NCBI RefSeq assembly: GCF_015482585.1
Contig: NZ_CP049742.1
Coordinates: 1,570,501 to 1,634,500, forward strand
Direction of reading: 5' to 3'
DNA length: 64,000 nucleotides
Source: Mangrovibacillus cuniculi
Lineage (GTDB): Bacteria; Bacillota; Bacilli; Bacillales; R1DC41
A model generated the notes under the pieces. The model made no database searches and was not told the DNA's origin. It was given only the letters and a program-made list of their open reading frames with translations. How positions within the stretch are numbered: the first letter of the stretch is position 1; the number at the start of each line of letters is the position of its first letter. Positions 49,873 through 58,040 of this stretch are shown here, in pieces. The position numbers and the translations under genes were made by a program.

Positions 49873-50010
49873 TTGTCTAAATTATCTAACGAATTATTGC
49901 TTGAATCTTATTATAAAGCTGTCGATTTAAGGCTTCATGAGGATTTCATTGCATTAATTCGCCAAGAAATTGAACGCCGTTCCTTACATCTCGTTGCAAA
50001 ATCCTCTTAA
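49873..50010 (+). CDS. sda: Sporulation inhibitor Sda
   Basis: Checkpoint peptide that binds the kinase KinA and blocks sporulation when replication is being initiated or DNA is damaged. Start TTG at 49873 follows GGAGGTGTTCG and gives 45 residues, [20 protein letters not shown] ... ERRSLHL, two antiparallel helices as in known Sda. The longer in-frame reading upstream crosses the promoter and DnaA boxes and is not credible. Own terminator at 50026-50058. Confidence 0.93.
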   Translation: MSKLSNELLLESYYKAVDLRLHEDFIALIRQEIERRSLHLVAKSS

Positions 50011-50025
50011 TTTTACCAACCGATC

Positions 50026-50058
50026 ATTCCTTATTGTACATACAATAAGGAATTTTTT
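50026..50058 (+). terminator. Terminator after sda
   Basis: ATTCCTTATTGTA / TACAATAAGGAAT perfect hairpin followed by TTTTTT. Confidence 0.92.
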
Positions 50059-50122
50059 GTTACGTGAACTGTAACAACTCATCGTTGGCCACGTGATGTG
50101 GCTCGTACTTAGATGAGTCTCC
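50059..50122 (+). repeat. Terminator-adjacent hairpin repeat, copy 3
   Basis: Begins at the base after the sda T-tract: GTTACGTGAACTGTAAC, then ACTCATC-GTTG-GCCAC-GTGAT-GTGGC-...-CTTA-GATGAGT-CTCC. Same strand as the terminator, as in copies 1 and 2. Confidence 0.82.
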
Positions 50123-50145
50123 GTTAAATAATGGAGCTGGTGGGG

Positions 50146-50262
50146 CGCCCTTATTCTCTTTTAACTCCGGAATTTCATGGCCTTCATGAGTTTTAGACGC
50201 TCTTATTCTCTCCTAGCACTCGAACTTCTCAGCCTTCGTGAGTTTAAGACGCCTTTATATCC
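50146..50262 (-). repeat. Tandem 52-base repeat after psd
   Basis: Two imperfect 52-base units (50146-50197 and 50198-50249), each starting CGC-CTTATTCTC-like and ending GAGTTTNAGA. A third partial start (CGCCTTTATAT) runs to the psd stop region. Each unit contains a short hairpin with ACTC ... GAGT arms; the arms differ between units. Confidence 0.7.
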
Positions 50263-50265
50263 TAT

Positions 50266-51039
50266 TTACACCCACTCAGCAATAGATTCCCCCATTTTAA
50301 TGGAAGTACCTTGCTGCTTAGTCAGTTTCACTTTGTCTCGTTCAAAGAAAAGAACTACTGTAGATCCAAAAGAGAACATTGCTACTTCTTCGCCCTTTTT
50401 CCAGTCCTTTTCTTCCGTTAATAGATCGATTGTGTTAACGAATAGTGCTCCTACTTTGACCATAGTCATTCTACCATAACTCGTTTCAAGTTCTGTCAGT
50501 CTTCGGTAATTTTTTGAAAGTGGTGCATCTCCATATAAAAGACCCCATTGATTGACAGGATAAGATACTCCACCTAGTGCAGCATGAGTGAGAACCTTTC
50601 CATCAAATGGAGTGTGAATTCTATGGTAATCTGTTGGGCTTAAGTACAATACTAGGTATGTTCCATTTTTGTAGCGATTAGATCTCTCCGTGGAACCAAG
50701 TAACTCGACGATAGAGTAATCTTGACCTTTAACTGTAAAGGTTTGATCGCTAGAGACTTTCCCAGAAGATTCTATAAATGCATCAACAGGACTAATAATT
50801 GTCTTTTCTCCCTCTTCAATTGGCCTACTACCTTCTTTTAACCTTCTAGTAAAAAGGTCGTGAATAGAGTGATACTGGTCAATAGGGTGTTCTGCTTCTT
50901 CTATATTAATGTTATATTTTTTTACAAAGCGTTCAATCCATTTCTTACTGCGCTGTGAACGTGTAAATTGAAACGCACGATTGGAGAAGAATGGATGTTG
51001 TAAAAAGCTAATAAACATTCTATAGCTTAATTTTTTCAA
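50266..51039 (-). CDS. psd: Phosphatidylserine decarboxylase
   Basis: Pyruvoyl enzyme making phosphatidylethanolamine from phosphatidylserine at the membrane. The 257 residues carry YLSPTDYHRIHTPFDG and the self-cleavage/pyruvoyl site MFSFGSTVVLFF (serine of FGST). Divergent from pssA, which supplies its substrate. In B. subtilis the pair lies elsewhere in the chromosome. Confidence 0.95.
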   Translation of the reverse strand: MKKLSYRMFISFLQHPFFSNRAFQFTRSQRSKKWIERFVKKYNINIEEAEHPIDQYHSIHDLFTRRLKEGSRPIEEGEKTIISPVDAFIESSGKVSSDQTFTVKGQDYSIVELLGSTERSNRYKNGTYLVLYLSPTDYHRIHTPFDGKVLTHAALGGVSYPVNQWGLLYGDAPLSKNYRRLTELETSYGRMTMVKVGALFVNTIDLLTEEKDWKKGEEVAMFSFGSTVVLFFERDKVKLTKQQGTSIKMGESIAEWV

Positions 51040-51149
51040 AAAAACTCACCGACCTTTAATAATTTTCTACCATAAATGTGTTCTTTTCACGTATAATAAA
51101 GTATTATTATACCTTAACCTTTTAGGAAAGAGAACAAGTACGAAGGAGA

Positions 51150-51695
51150 ATGTACATGTTTATCTCAAATGTTTTAGATTTAACATTTCATAAGATTAAG
51201 TCCAATTTAGCAAATATTTTAACGTTAACAAATGTTGCACTAGGAAGTTGCTCCATTATTTTTAGTGTCAAAGGTGAACTACTTTTAGCACTTATTTTTA
51301 TTTTTGTTGCTGCACTAGCCGATCGTTATGATGGAATGGTTGCCAGAAAGTTGAACATTGAATCTGAATTCGGAAGGCAATTAGATTCCTTATGTGATTT
51401 ATTGTCTTTTGGAGTAGCACCCGCTATCCTGCTTTATCAATTGGTTATCGTAGAATTTAATGCGGCAGGAATTATTGTTATTGTGTTATATATTTCAGCT
51501 GGTGCCTATCGTTTAGCTCGTTTTAATGTTTCTGAACAAAATGGATTCTTCCAAGGACTACCTATTACAGCAGCTGGATGTTTATTAACAATTAGTTACT
51601 TCTTCTATGCGTTTGTTTCACCAGCATTTTATATGTTTCTTATCATTGTGCTTTCTATATGTATGGTGTCTACATTTAGTTTACGAAAAGTATAA
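51150..51695 (+). CDS. pssA: CDP-diacylglycerol-serine O-phosphatidyltransferase
   Basis: Membrane enzyme making phosphatidylserine. The 181 residues contain the CDP-alcohol phosphotransferase motif DG-x2-AR-x8-G-x3-D-x3-D (DRYDGMVARKLNIESEFGRQ followed by LDSLCD) and six or so membrane helices. Start ATG at 51150 or the nearby ATG at 51156; GAAGGAGAATGTAC precedes. Own terminator. Confidence 0.95.
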   Translation: MYMFISNVLDLTFHKIKSNLANILTLTNVALGSCSIIFSVKGELLLALIFIFVAALADRYDGMVARKLNIESEFGRQLDSLCDLLSFGVAPAILLYQLVIVEFNAAGIIVIVLYISAGAYRLARFNVSEQNGFFQGLPITAAGCLLTISYFFYAFVSPAFYMFLIIVLSICMVSTFSLRKV

Positions 51696-51700
51696 AATGA

Positions 51701-51730
51701 ACCAAGTGGCCTAAGTCACTTGGTTTTTTT
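51701..51730 (+). terminator. Terminator after pssA
   Basis: ACCAAGTGGCCTAAGTCACTT-type hairpin (arms ACCAAGTG / CACTTGGT) followed by TTTTTTT. Confidence 0.9.
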
Positions 51731-51734
51731 GTGT

Positions 51735-51887
51735 TTAATGATAGCAGTAGTAACCAAATCCTCCGAAAAGGAATAAGAGTACTAGTAAGACGATGATTAA
51801 AGCAAAATAACCTCCAAATCCCACTCCACATCCCGGTGTTCCATAATACACTGGGTAGCACCCATATCCTGGATAGACAGTTTGCAT
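51735..51887 (-). CDS. YjcZ family sporulation protein
   Basis: A 50-residue peptide: tyrosine/glycine/cysteine-rich N-terminus ([20 protein letters not shown]) and one C-terminal membrane helix ([20 protein letters not shown]), the YjcZ/YuzJ-type architecture of small sporulation membrane peptides. ATG at 51887 follows AGGAGGGATC. A perfect sigma-K-like -10 element lies just upstream, and sigK itself is divergent from it. Confidence 0.85.
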   Translation of the reverse strand: MQTVYPGYGCYPVYYGTPGCGVGFGGYFALIIVLLVLLFLFGGFGYYCYH

Positions 51888-51907
51888 ATAGATCCCTCCT
51901 CTATGAT

Positions 51908-51916
51908 TAACGTATG
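51908..51916 (-). promoter_or_regulatory. Candidate sigma-K (or sigma-E) -10 element for the yjcZ-like gene
   Basis: CATACGTTA on the minus strand fits the sigma-K -10 pattern CATAnnnTA, 20 bases before the start codon. A matching -35 was not identified. Confidence 0.4.
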
Positions 51917-52052
51917 TAGGGACATGCCTATTGGAATAGGTATATACCCACTTGTACAGCACATTGGAAAAGAAATCGTTTTGGGTACAGGCAATTGTCA
52001 CCATTTTTCACATATGTTGAAGTATAGGCACACGTCTTACGGAGGTGACTGC

Positions 52053-52790
52053 ATGATGTCTAGTTTATTAGCTACGTTAACGTACTTTGTAAAAGAATTG
52101 ATGTTTCTTGTTTCCTATGTTAAGAACAATGCTTTCCCGCAACCTCTTTCTGCTGCAGATGAACGTAAGTATATGAAGCTGATGAAAGAGGGAGATGAGC
52201 ATGCAAGAAATTTGCTAATAGAGCATAATTTGCGTCTTGTTGCTCATATTGTAAAGAAGTTCGAAAACACAGGAGAAGAACCAGAGGATTTAATTTCGAT
52301 TGGGACGATTGGGCTTATTAAGGCAATTGAGAGCTTTTCTGAGGGTAAAGGCACGAAGTTAGCTACGTATGCTGCTAGGTGTATTGAAAATGAGATACTA
52401 ATGCACCTGCGTGCGTTAAAGAAGACAAAAAAAGATATCTCGCTCCATGATCCAATTGGTCAAGACAAAGAAGGCAATGAGATTTCGTTGATTGATGTGC
52501 TGAAGTCTGAATCAGAAGATGTAATCGATACAATTCAGTTAAGTATGGAGTTAGAGAAGGTAAAGAAGTATATTGATGTGTTAGATGATAGAGAAAAAGA
52601 AGTGATTGTAGGTAGGTTTGGGTTAGGCTTGTTAAAGGAAAAGACGCAAAGAGAGATTGCCAAGGAGTTAAATATTTCTCGTTCGTATGTGTCTCGGATT
52701 GAAAAGCGTGCTTTGATGAAGATGTTCCACGAGTTTTATCGTGCGGAGAAAGAGCGTAAAGCGCAGATTGAGAGTGAGCGGAAGAATTGA
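52053..52790 (+). CDS. sigK: RNA polymerase sporulation sigma factor SigK, uninterrupted
   Basis: Late mother-cell sigma factor, made as pro-sigma-K and cleaved by the intramembrane protease SpoIVFB. The 245 residues include a hydrophobic pro-sequence of about 21 residues before [12 protein letters not shown], where B. subtilis pro-sigma-K is cut. Region 2 ([33 protein letters not shown]) and region 4 ([23 protein letters not shown]) follow. Start ATG at 52053 after GGAGGTGACTGC. No skin-type element interrupts the gene. Confidence 0.96.
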   Translation: MMSSLLATLTYFVKELMFLVSYVKNNAFPQPLSAADERKYMKLMKEGDEHARNLLIEHNLRLVAHIVKKFENTGEEPEDLISIGTIGLIKAIESFSEGKGTKLATYAARCIENEILMHLRALKKTKKDISLHDPIGQDKEGNEISLIDVLKSESEDVIDTIQLSMELEKVKKYIDVLDDREKEVIVGRFGLGLLKEKTQREIAKELNISRSYVSRIEKRALMKMFHEFYRAEKERKAQIESERKN

Positions 52791-52792
52791 AG

Positions 52793-52831
52793 AAAAGTGC
52801 CGACCGTTTTTGAATGTGGTCGGCACTTTTC
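52793..52831 (+). terminator. Terminator after sigK
   Basis: AAAAGTGCCGACC / GGTCGGCACTTTT hairpin with an 11-base loop, directly after the stop. Confidence 0.9.
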
Positions 52832-52935
52832 ACATTATACAGAATGAAATTTTTAAAAGGAAATTGAACAACCCTAACCTCATTTTTTTGAATCATTACC
52901 ATTTTCAACTGACAACTTAACGGGTCCTTTGTCAA

Positions 52936-53343
52936 TTAAATCCCCTTTGTACACATTAAAACAACACGCCATCCATCTGGATCTTCAATCGTAATTCCAG
53001 ATTCATTCCAGTAAGGATTTTCTGGTTCGACTACTTTGTACCCCATTGATGTTAAATGACGCTCTAGGCGGATAACCTCTTCTTTGATAGGAATATAGAA
53101 AACAAGTAAATTATCTTTTGTTGGAGCAGGGCAAGGAGTTCCATCCTTATGTTGTGTAAATTCTAAATGATAGGATGCGTCCGGCATACCAAACATAATT
53201 CCATCATAGCCTTCATGATTTTGAAATTGTCCTATTTGTTTCAGCCCTAATCCTTCTCCGTAAAATTGAATGATTTCTTGTAGATTGTTTGTTGGTCTAG
53301 CAACACGAACTTGTACATAATTCATTTTATCTCCCCTTTCCAC
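52936..53343 (-). CDS. VOC family (glyoxalase-like) protein
   Basis: A 135-residue metal-dependent dioxygenase/glyoxalase-fold protein with two beta-alpha-beta-beta-beta modules: NNLQEIIQFYGEGLGLKQIG at the start and GITIEDPDGWRVVLM at the end. Conserved metal ligands fit YHLEFTQH and the terminal acidic position. Substrate cannot be told from sequence. Start GTG or the ATG at 53325 (NYVQVRVARP), which follows AAGGGGAGATAAA and is the better start. Confidence 0.85.
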   Translation of the reverse strand: MERGDKMNYVQVRVARPTNNLQEIIQFYGEGLGLKQIGQFQNHEGYDGIMFGMPDASYHLEFTQHKDGTPCPAPTKDNLLVFYIPIKEEVIRLERHLTSMGYKVVEPENPYWNESGITIEDPDGWRVVLMCTKGI

Positions 53344-53772
53344 TATTTCATTTTACCAAATTTATACAGAATCACATCATTAAGAAGGAGGAACTCTGTT
53401 GCAACTTTTGGTTTAATTGGAAAGATAGGTATCTATTACAGAATTCTTTTGTTTCAGGCACTGTTAAAGTTTAATGCTGCTATCTTAGGGATTATCTAGT
53501 TTAGTGATACTTCAGACAATCTCCCTTGTACCTTTTCAATTTCACTGATAGAGAATCGGATAGAAAACTCCATTTGTATTTATCACCTTAAAGTAAATTT
53601 GATTGTATATGCCTCTTTTATACCAATCCTGACTTTCCTTAACAGTACACTTATATAACAATTGGTATTAAGACAGGTAGAAGAACTGTGTCTTCACAAA
53701 GCCACTAAAGGTTTAGTGAACTATATGTAAGGATTGAGTAAGACAAATTTTGAGGTGCACCTTAAAAGTTAC
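53344..53772. other. 429-base region without a supported gene
   Basis: An AAGGAGG at 53383-53389 precedes a short reading (VATFGLIGKIGIYYRILLF to a stop near 53499) with no proper start codon. It may be a gene remnant. Nothing else recognised. Confidence 0.4.
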
Positions 53773-54213
53773 CTAATAATTTTCTATATTAGGATACTTA
53801 TCCTCATTGAACATTATTGTTAGACTTTTCTTTATCCCCATATAATAATAAGAAATTTCAAATGAACCATACGTAGGTAAGAAATCTATCAAAATACCAT
53901 ACTGTTCATGATTTTTACTATCCATAGGGAGGACTCTTAAACTATCAGGTGGTAAGTAGAAAATGTCAGGACTATTCAATATGCCAGAACCCACAACAGA
54001 ATGCCCGTTATAGCTTACCCCTACTTTTAATCCTTCTACAGCTTCTTTGTTAAATTCAACACTTTCTACAACTAAATGAGACGGTCCTAAGTTACGAATC
54101 TCGAATACAATCTTTCCACTATCAAAAGTTGTACCTATATGTTCAAGTGGTTGAAAGAGTACAAAAAACCAATAAATGCTATAGCTAATCAAAACAATAC
54201 AAGATAGTAACAT
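53773..54213 (-). CDS. Membrane-anchored protein of unknown function
   Basis: A 146-residue product with one N-terminal membrane helix (LLSCIVLISYSIYWFFVLF) and an all-beta-looking external part (GKIVFEIRNLGPSHLVVESV, GILIDFLPTYGSFEISYYY). I do not recognise the family. There is no good ribosome site before the listed ATG. AT-rich codon use resembles the other accessory genes nearby. Confidence 0.6.
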   Translation of the reverse strand: MLLSCIVLISYSIYWFFVLFQPLEHIGTTFDSGKIVFEIRNLGPSHLVVESVEFNKEAVEGLKVGVSYNGHSVVGSGILNSPDIFYLPPDSLRVLPMDSKNHEQYGILIDFLPTYGSFEISYYYMGIKKSLTIMFNEDKYPNIENY

Positions 54214-54390
54214 AAATCATAATACTTTACATTTGGTTCTCATTACACTACTCCCTTTAGGTACTGTGACTTTATAAAATTCTAAAAATTTCTATTTCTA
54301 CCGATCAATTATATAACTAAATTCAGTAAGACAATTCACCTGACCTTCTGTCTTGAACTTAGCCCTAGACGATGGATTATTCCTGTTAAA

Positions 54391-54903
54391 TCAAAATAGT
54401 TTCTCAATCTGTTTGACAAAATCTTCTTTCCCTTTAGTGTACTCTTCTCTATTATTCGGAAATTTAACTGCTAGTTCTTCCTTTAATTTATTATATTCCA
54501 AAGCTACATTTACATTTTCCCTTAAATAGTCACGAAAATGTATCATCCTATTCCATTCATTACTGTCGTGTTGAACAACATGTAGATGATGTGTCCTAAA
54601 ATCCTCTGTGCCTTTAATAAAAAATAAACGGTCTTTTGTACTTGCATTAGGTCTATATTTATAGTTTTTCTCTTCAAGTTTTGAAATGAAACTCTCTGTT
54701 TCAAAAATATTCTTAAGCCCAACTAATATATCTATTATAGGTTTAGCTGAAATACCTGGTATTGCTGTACTACCAACATGTTGAATATCCACAATATTAT
54801 TTCCTAATATTTGAAGTATCATATTTTTATCTTTATGAAAGATTTCACTCCATTCTTCTTTATAATGTATGAGAGACACTGTACCTCTTTTTTGACCAAT
54901 CAT
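54391..54903 (-). CDS. GrpB family protein (UPF0157)
   Basis: Nucleotidyltransferase-fold protein of the GrpB/UPF0157 family; some are fused to dephospho-CoA kinase, but the free-standing role is unclear. The 170 residues contain the signature DIQHVGSTAIPGISAKPIID and THHLHVVQHDSNEWNRMIHF. ATG at 54903 follows AGGGGGATTATG. Confidence 0.9.
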   Translation of the reverse strand: MIGQKRGTVSLIHYKEEWSEIFHKDKNMILQILGNNIVDIQHVGSTAIPGISAKPIIDILVGLKNIFETESFISKLEEKNYKYRPNASTKDRLFFIKGTEDFRTHHLHVVQHDSNEWNRMIHFRDYLRENVNVALEYNKLKEELAVKFPNNREEYTKGKEDFVKQIEKLF

Positions 54904-55005
54904 CTCATAATCCCCCTATTCTTTTTAAAATGAAAAGCAAATAACACCACTTAGTTAAGAAGAGAAAGTGACGTACATAAACCACTTTATTTACTTGCAC
55001 TAAAA

Positions 55006-55662
55006 CTAGAACGTCTCATCCAATTTTTGAAACTTTGAATTGGAAAGCAAATAAATATCCCCTATTACATCGATTTTGTCTCCCTTTGTACGTAAAGCAC
55101 AATCTTTGTTCGATACATAGATATCGATTTCTTCGGATAACACAGATAGTTCGCTTTGCACTAGCTCCATGTTGTTTTCAAGATCAAAATGAGAAAGGAT
55201 AGAAAAAATATCAAGACCGATTCCTTCATACACTGTGTTCACTTCAACTTTATCTCCAATGTTTTTCGAGCATAACCACTTAGCTGACATATTGATTGCA
55301 CCAGCGCTTGCTCCTAAAACAACGGCGTAGCTCTTTTTTATCAAATCCGACAATTCATATTCCTCCAAAAAGCTATGCAGTTTAAGAATGTCCCCTCCCA
55401 ACAAGAAAATAACGGAAGCATTTTCAATGATTGCTTGGGCTTCTTCCTTCTGTACACGATAATTAATTAAATGATATTCCTCAAACATAATACCAGCATG
55501 GTCAAGCCATGAGCGTTCAGTAGCCCCATCGTTTTCATAAATAGAAGGATCTGCGCTAATCATAGCGAGTGATTTTCTTTCAGTTATATCCTCTTGTAAC
55601 ACTTTGGATAGATTATCTGGAAAATAATTATTAAACCAACCTAAATAATAATGAGTTTTCAT
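55006..55662 (-). CDS. Peptidase S51 family (dipeptidase E / cyanophycinase-like)
   Basis: Serine-peptidase-like protein of the class I glutamine-amidotransferase fold. The nucleophile elbow GASAGAINM follows VVLG at about residues 110-120. Early SADPSIYENDGATERS and IFLLGGD fit the family. At 218 residues it is typical. Substrate unknown. ATG at 55662 follows AGGGGGA. Confidence 0.8.
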   Translation of the reverse strand: MKTHYYLGWFNNYFPDNLSKVLQEDITERKSLAMISADPSIYENDGATERSWLDHAGIMFEEYHLINYRVQKEEAQAIIENASVIFLLGGDILKLHSFLEEYELSDLIKKSYAVVLGASAGAINMSAKWLCSKNIGDKVEVNTVYEGIGLDIFSILSHFDLENNMELVQSELSVLSEEIDIYVSNKDCALRTKGDKIDVIGDIYLLSNSKFQKLDETF

Positions 55663-55797
55663 AAGTCCCCCTATTAAAGTGCAAACAACATTTATTGCTT
55701 GCTTTACTTATTCTATTTTCTCTCGAAAATGGAATAATTGATTAACTTGATTCACACCTAAATAATAAAAAAAAGTGTAAATATGAAATAAAACGAA

Positions 55798-55832
55798 CCC
55801 CCTGTCTAAAGGTTCATCTATGGACAGGGGTG
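55798..55832 (-). terminator. Terminator after the 98-residue gene
   Basis: CCCCTGTCCATAGATGAACC-type hairpin with arms CCCCTGTC / GACAGGGG, followed on the minus strand by GTTCGTTTT; moderate T-tract. Confidence 0.65.
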
Positions 55833-55841
55833 TATTTTAAA

Positions 55842-56138
55842 TTAGTCCAGAACTGACCAAAAAATAGCTAAATAAGACGAGAATATAAAACAGAAAAACA
55901 CGAAAGACCACATAAGATTCACCTTGATATTATCCTTACGAAAAGCAGCAATAAGAAACACGATTAAATTAGGACATGAACCAGTAATCGCAACCGCTAA
56001 CATAGCCTTAAATAATTCTATCTTCGGCGTATAATCCGGTGCCGACCCAAAACCCATAACTGCCCCAAAGAATATAAAAGGGTGATTAAACATTAGGATA
56101 CCTTTTACTAAAAAGTATTTTTTGAATAGGCCACCCAT
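55842..56138 (-). CDS. Small membrane protein of unknown function
   Basis: A 98-residue protein with three hydrophobic stretches (FNHPFIFFGAVMGFG, AMLAVAITGSCPNLIVFLIAAF, LMWSFVFFCFIFSSYLAIFW). Family not recognised. The true start may be the ATG at residue 16 (MFNHPFIFF). It is followed by a terminator hairpin. Confidence 0.55.
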   Translation of the reverse strand: MGGLFKKYFLVKGILMFNHPFIFFGAVMGFGSAPDYTPKIELFKAMLAVAITGSCPNLIVFLIAAFRKDNIKVNLMWSFVFFCFIFSSYLAIFWSVLD

Positions 56139-56325
56139 TGAAAATTCAAAAGATAATGACCTTTTTCAAAACGGCTAACCTTTAATAAAATTTTATCTAT
56201 TACTCCGAGTTAAAACAAACAATAATTTGAATTAATGGTATTATATTCTTTAAATAACTACTAAAATGGTAAATTACCCTGCTAGCAACAATGCAAAGCA
56301 TTCATTTTTCTATAGGAGGATCATA

Positions 56326-56934
56326 ATGGATATTGAAAGTGTATATGGCAATTTACCTACATTAGAAACCGCACGTCTTACATTACGTAAAATAACATTA
56401 GAGGATGTTGAAGAAATGCATTCCTATGCGTCTAATGAAGAAGTTTCCAAATACGTTACTTGGCAGACCCATAATACTCTCTATGACACTAAAGAATTTA
56501 TTCAATATGTACTTTCACAATACGAAAATAAAAAAGTCGCTCCTTGGGGAATAGAGTATAAAGAAAATGGAAAATTCATCGGAACCATAGATTTTGTATC
56601 GTGGTCCCTAAAGCATCAAGTAGCAGAAATTGGATATGTGCTTTCACAAGAGTATTGGGGAAAAGGAATTGTTACAGAAGCTGCAAATGAATTAATTACA
56701 TATGGATTCAACAATATGGAATTAGTTCGTATTCAAGCAAGATGTTTTGTAGAAAATGTTGGATCCGCGAGAGTCATGGAGAAAATAGGTATGTCTTATG
56801 AAGGGACCATCAGAAAAGGATGGAAGCTAGAGAGTGGAGAACATCAAGATATTAAACTGTACTCTATTCTAAAAGAAGAGCATTCATCACTTCATAATAC
56901 AATAAAAGCAAGTAATCTTAATGGCCAATCTTAG
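56326..56934 (+). CDS. GNAT acetyltransferase, RimJ/RimL type
   Basis: Acetyl-CoA dependent N-acetyltransferase. From the ATG at 56326 (after AGGAGGATCATA) it has 202 residues: LPTLETARLTLRKITLEDVE at the start, then the acetyl-CoA site YVLSQEYWGKGIVTEAANEL. NVGSARVMEKIGMSYEGTIR follows, all typical of the ribosomal-protein acetyltransferase group. Target unknown. Confidence 0.9.
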   Translation: MDIESVYGNLPTLETARLTLRKITLEDVEEMHSYASNEEVSKYVTWQTHNTLYDTKEFIQYVLSQYENKKVAPWGIEYKENGKFIGTIDFVSWSLKHQVAEIGYVLSQEYWGKGIVTEAANELITYGFNNMELVRIQARCFVENVGSARVMEKIGMSYEGTIRKGWKLESGEHQDIKLYSILKEEHSSLHNTIKASNLNGQS

Positions 56935-57000
56935 TCTAATAAAACATATAAGGACCTAACTTTATTACTTCTTAGATAATGAATCCTGCATACTAAAACA

Positions 57001-57047
57001 GAAAGATAAAAGCTATGAACACTTTCTCCCATTGCTTTTATCTTTGT
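57001..57047 (+). terminator. Terminator after the GNAT gene
   Basis: AAAGATAAAAGC / GCTTTTATCTTT arms around a 20-base loop, with a T-rich tail. Confidence 0.55.
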
Positions 57048-57111
57048 ATTTGTTGTTACAACTGTAACTTTGCACTCTTTTTCATGTTCTTCCACTTTTA
57101 TAAATAAAACG

Positions 57112-57546
57112 TTACAATCTCATGTTGCCTAATTTGTTTAAATAAAAGAGAACTTTCCCTTTCGACTTCAAGCATAAAGTACTTTTAATCCCCTCATCCA
57201 TTAACCAAACAAGGATAGATGAGACGACAGCTAATAGGAAAAAGAAGTTACTTATCAAATAGTATATAGAAAAGTCTTTTGGAAACCCCAGAATGACTAA
57301 AGCTAAAATGATAAATAGAACACTACTTGATGTATGAAGAAAAAGCGATACTATCTTTTGCGTTATCCCTGAAAATCTCTTCGTTAAGCCATCTGATATG
57401 ATAGAAGTTGGAATTCCATAAAGCAATACAATCGGTAATGAATATACCCCTATAAACAGACTTGCTCCAGTTCCATCCAAAAGGAACATAAGAAAAGTAG
57501 TAATAGCCACGGTTAGTATAGCGGCACTAATTTTTCTACCAATCAT
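57112..57546 (-). CDS. Four-helix membrane protein of unknown function
   Basis: A 144-residue protein with about four membrane helices (AAILTVAITTFLMFLL, LFIGVYSLPIVLLYGIPTSI, SSSVLFIILALVILG, FFFLLAVVSSILVWLM). It resembles the small UPF0715-type membrane proteins of Bacillus in size and layout, but I would not assign it. ATG at 57546 follows AAAGGGGG. It is 15 bases after the DinB gene's stop. Confidence 0.65.
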   Translation of the reverse strand: MIGRKISAAILTVAITTFLMFLLDGTGASLFIGVYSLPIVLLYGIPTSIISDGLTKRFSGITQKIVSLFLHTSSSVLFIILALVILGFPKDFSIYYLISNFFFLLAVVSSILVWLMDEGIKSTLCLKSKGKVLFYLNKLGNMRL

Positions 57547-57561
57547 AAAAATACCCCCTTT

Positions 57562-58014
57562 TTATTTTTGTCCTATGCTTTCCATTATTTGATTTAAATG
57601 ATAAATATCATGATCCAAGAAGATTTTGATATACCGCTCTAAAGTGTATGGTCCTGGTTCATTCTCAATAATAAAGGTTATAGACCTATCGAGGTTCTCG
57701 AATTCATTTACTAATAGATTCCGAGTGCTGACAAACTCATTAATAATCTCATCTACATCTACAAATCGCTCAATATATTTCATAGCTTCGTGGTTATGTT
57801 GACCATGGTCTGGAAAAGCAGGAAGGGTTGCTCCATTCTTCATCAGTGGTATCATTTTTTCTAAGGTAAAGATGTCCCAGTATAAAATATGGCCGATAAT
57901 TTGGATGGGCGACCATTTGTCCTTGGCGATGGGTGTTGTTAAATTTGAATTGCTAAATTTTTTAAATACAGAAAATTTTTCCGCATTATCTTGATATTTG
58001 TGAAGTAAATTCAT
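57562..58014 (-). CDS. DinB family protein
   Basis: Four-helix-bundle metal-binding protein of the DinB/YfiT group; many are thiol-dependent transferases, but the substrate here is unknown. ATG at 58014 follows AAGGAGATAAA. The three-histidine site fits IIGHILYWDIFTLE, DHDIYHLNQIME and the pair between them. About 150 residues. Confidence 0.85.
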   Translation of the reverse strand: MNLLHKYQDNAEKFSVFKKFSNSNLTTPIAKDKWSPIQIIGHILYWDIFTLEKMIPLMKNGATLPAFPDHGQHNHEAMKYIERFVDVDEIINEFVSTRNLLVNEFENLDRSITFIIENEPGPYTLERYIKIFLDHDIYHLNQIMESIGQK

Positions 58015-58040
58015 TTTATCTCCTTGTTCAAAAAATTCGG

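Noticed and set aside
51882-52052. 57-codon N-terminal extension of SigK
   Set aside because: It overlaps the start and promoter region of the divergent gene; the ATG at 52053 has GGAGGTG and gives a normal pro-sequence.
52375-52935. 186-residue open frame antisense to sigK
   Set aside because: Mirror of the well-supported sigK coding sequence with low-complexity translation.
53383-53499. Possible small gene after AAGGAGG
   Set aside because: The in-frame reading has no ATG, GTG or TTG at usable spacing; at most a remnant.
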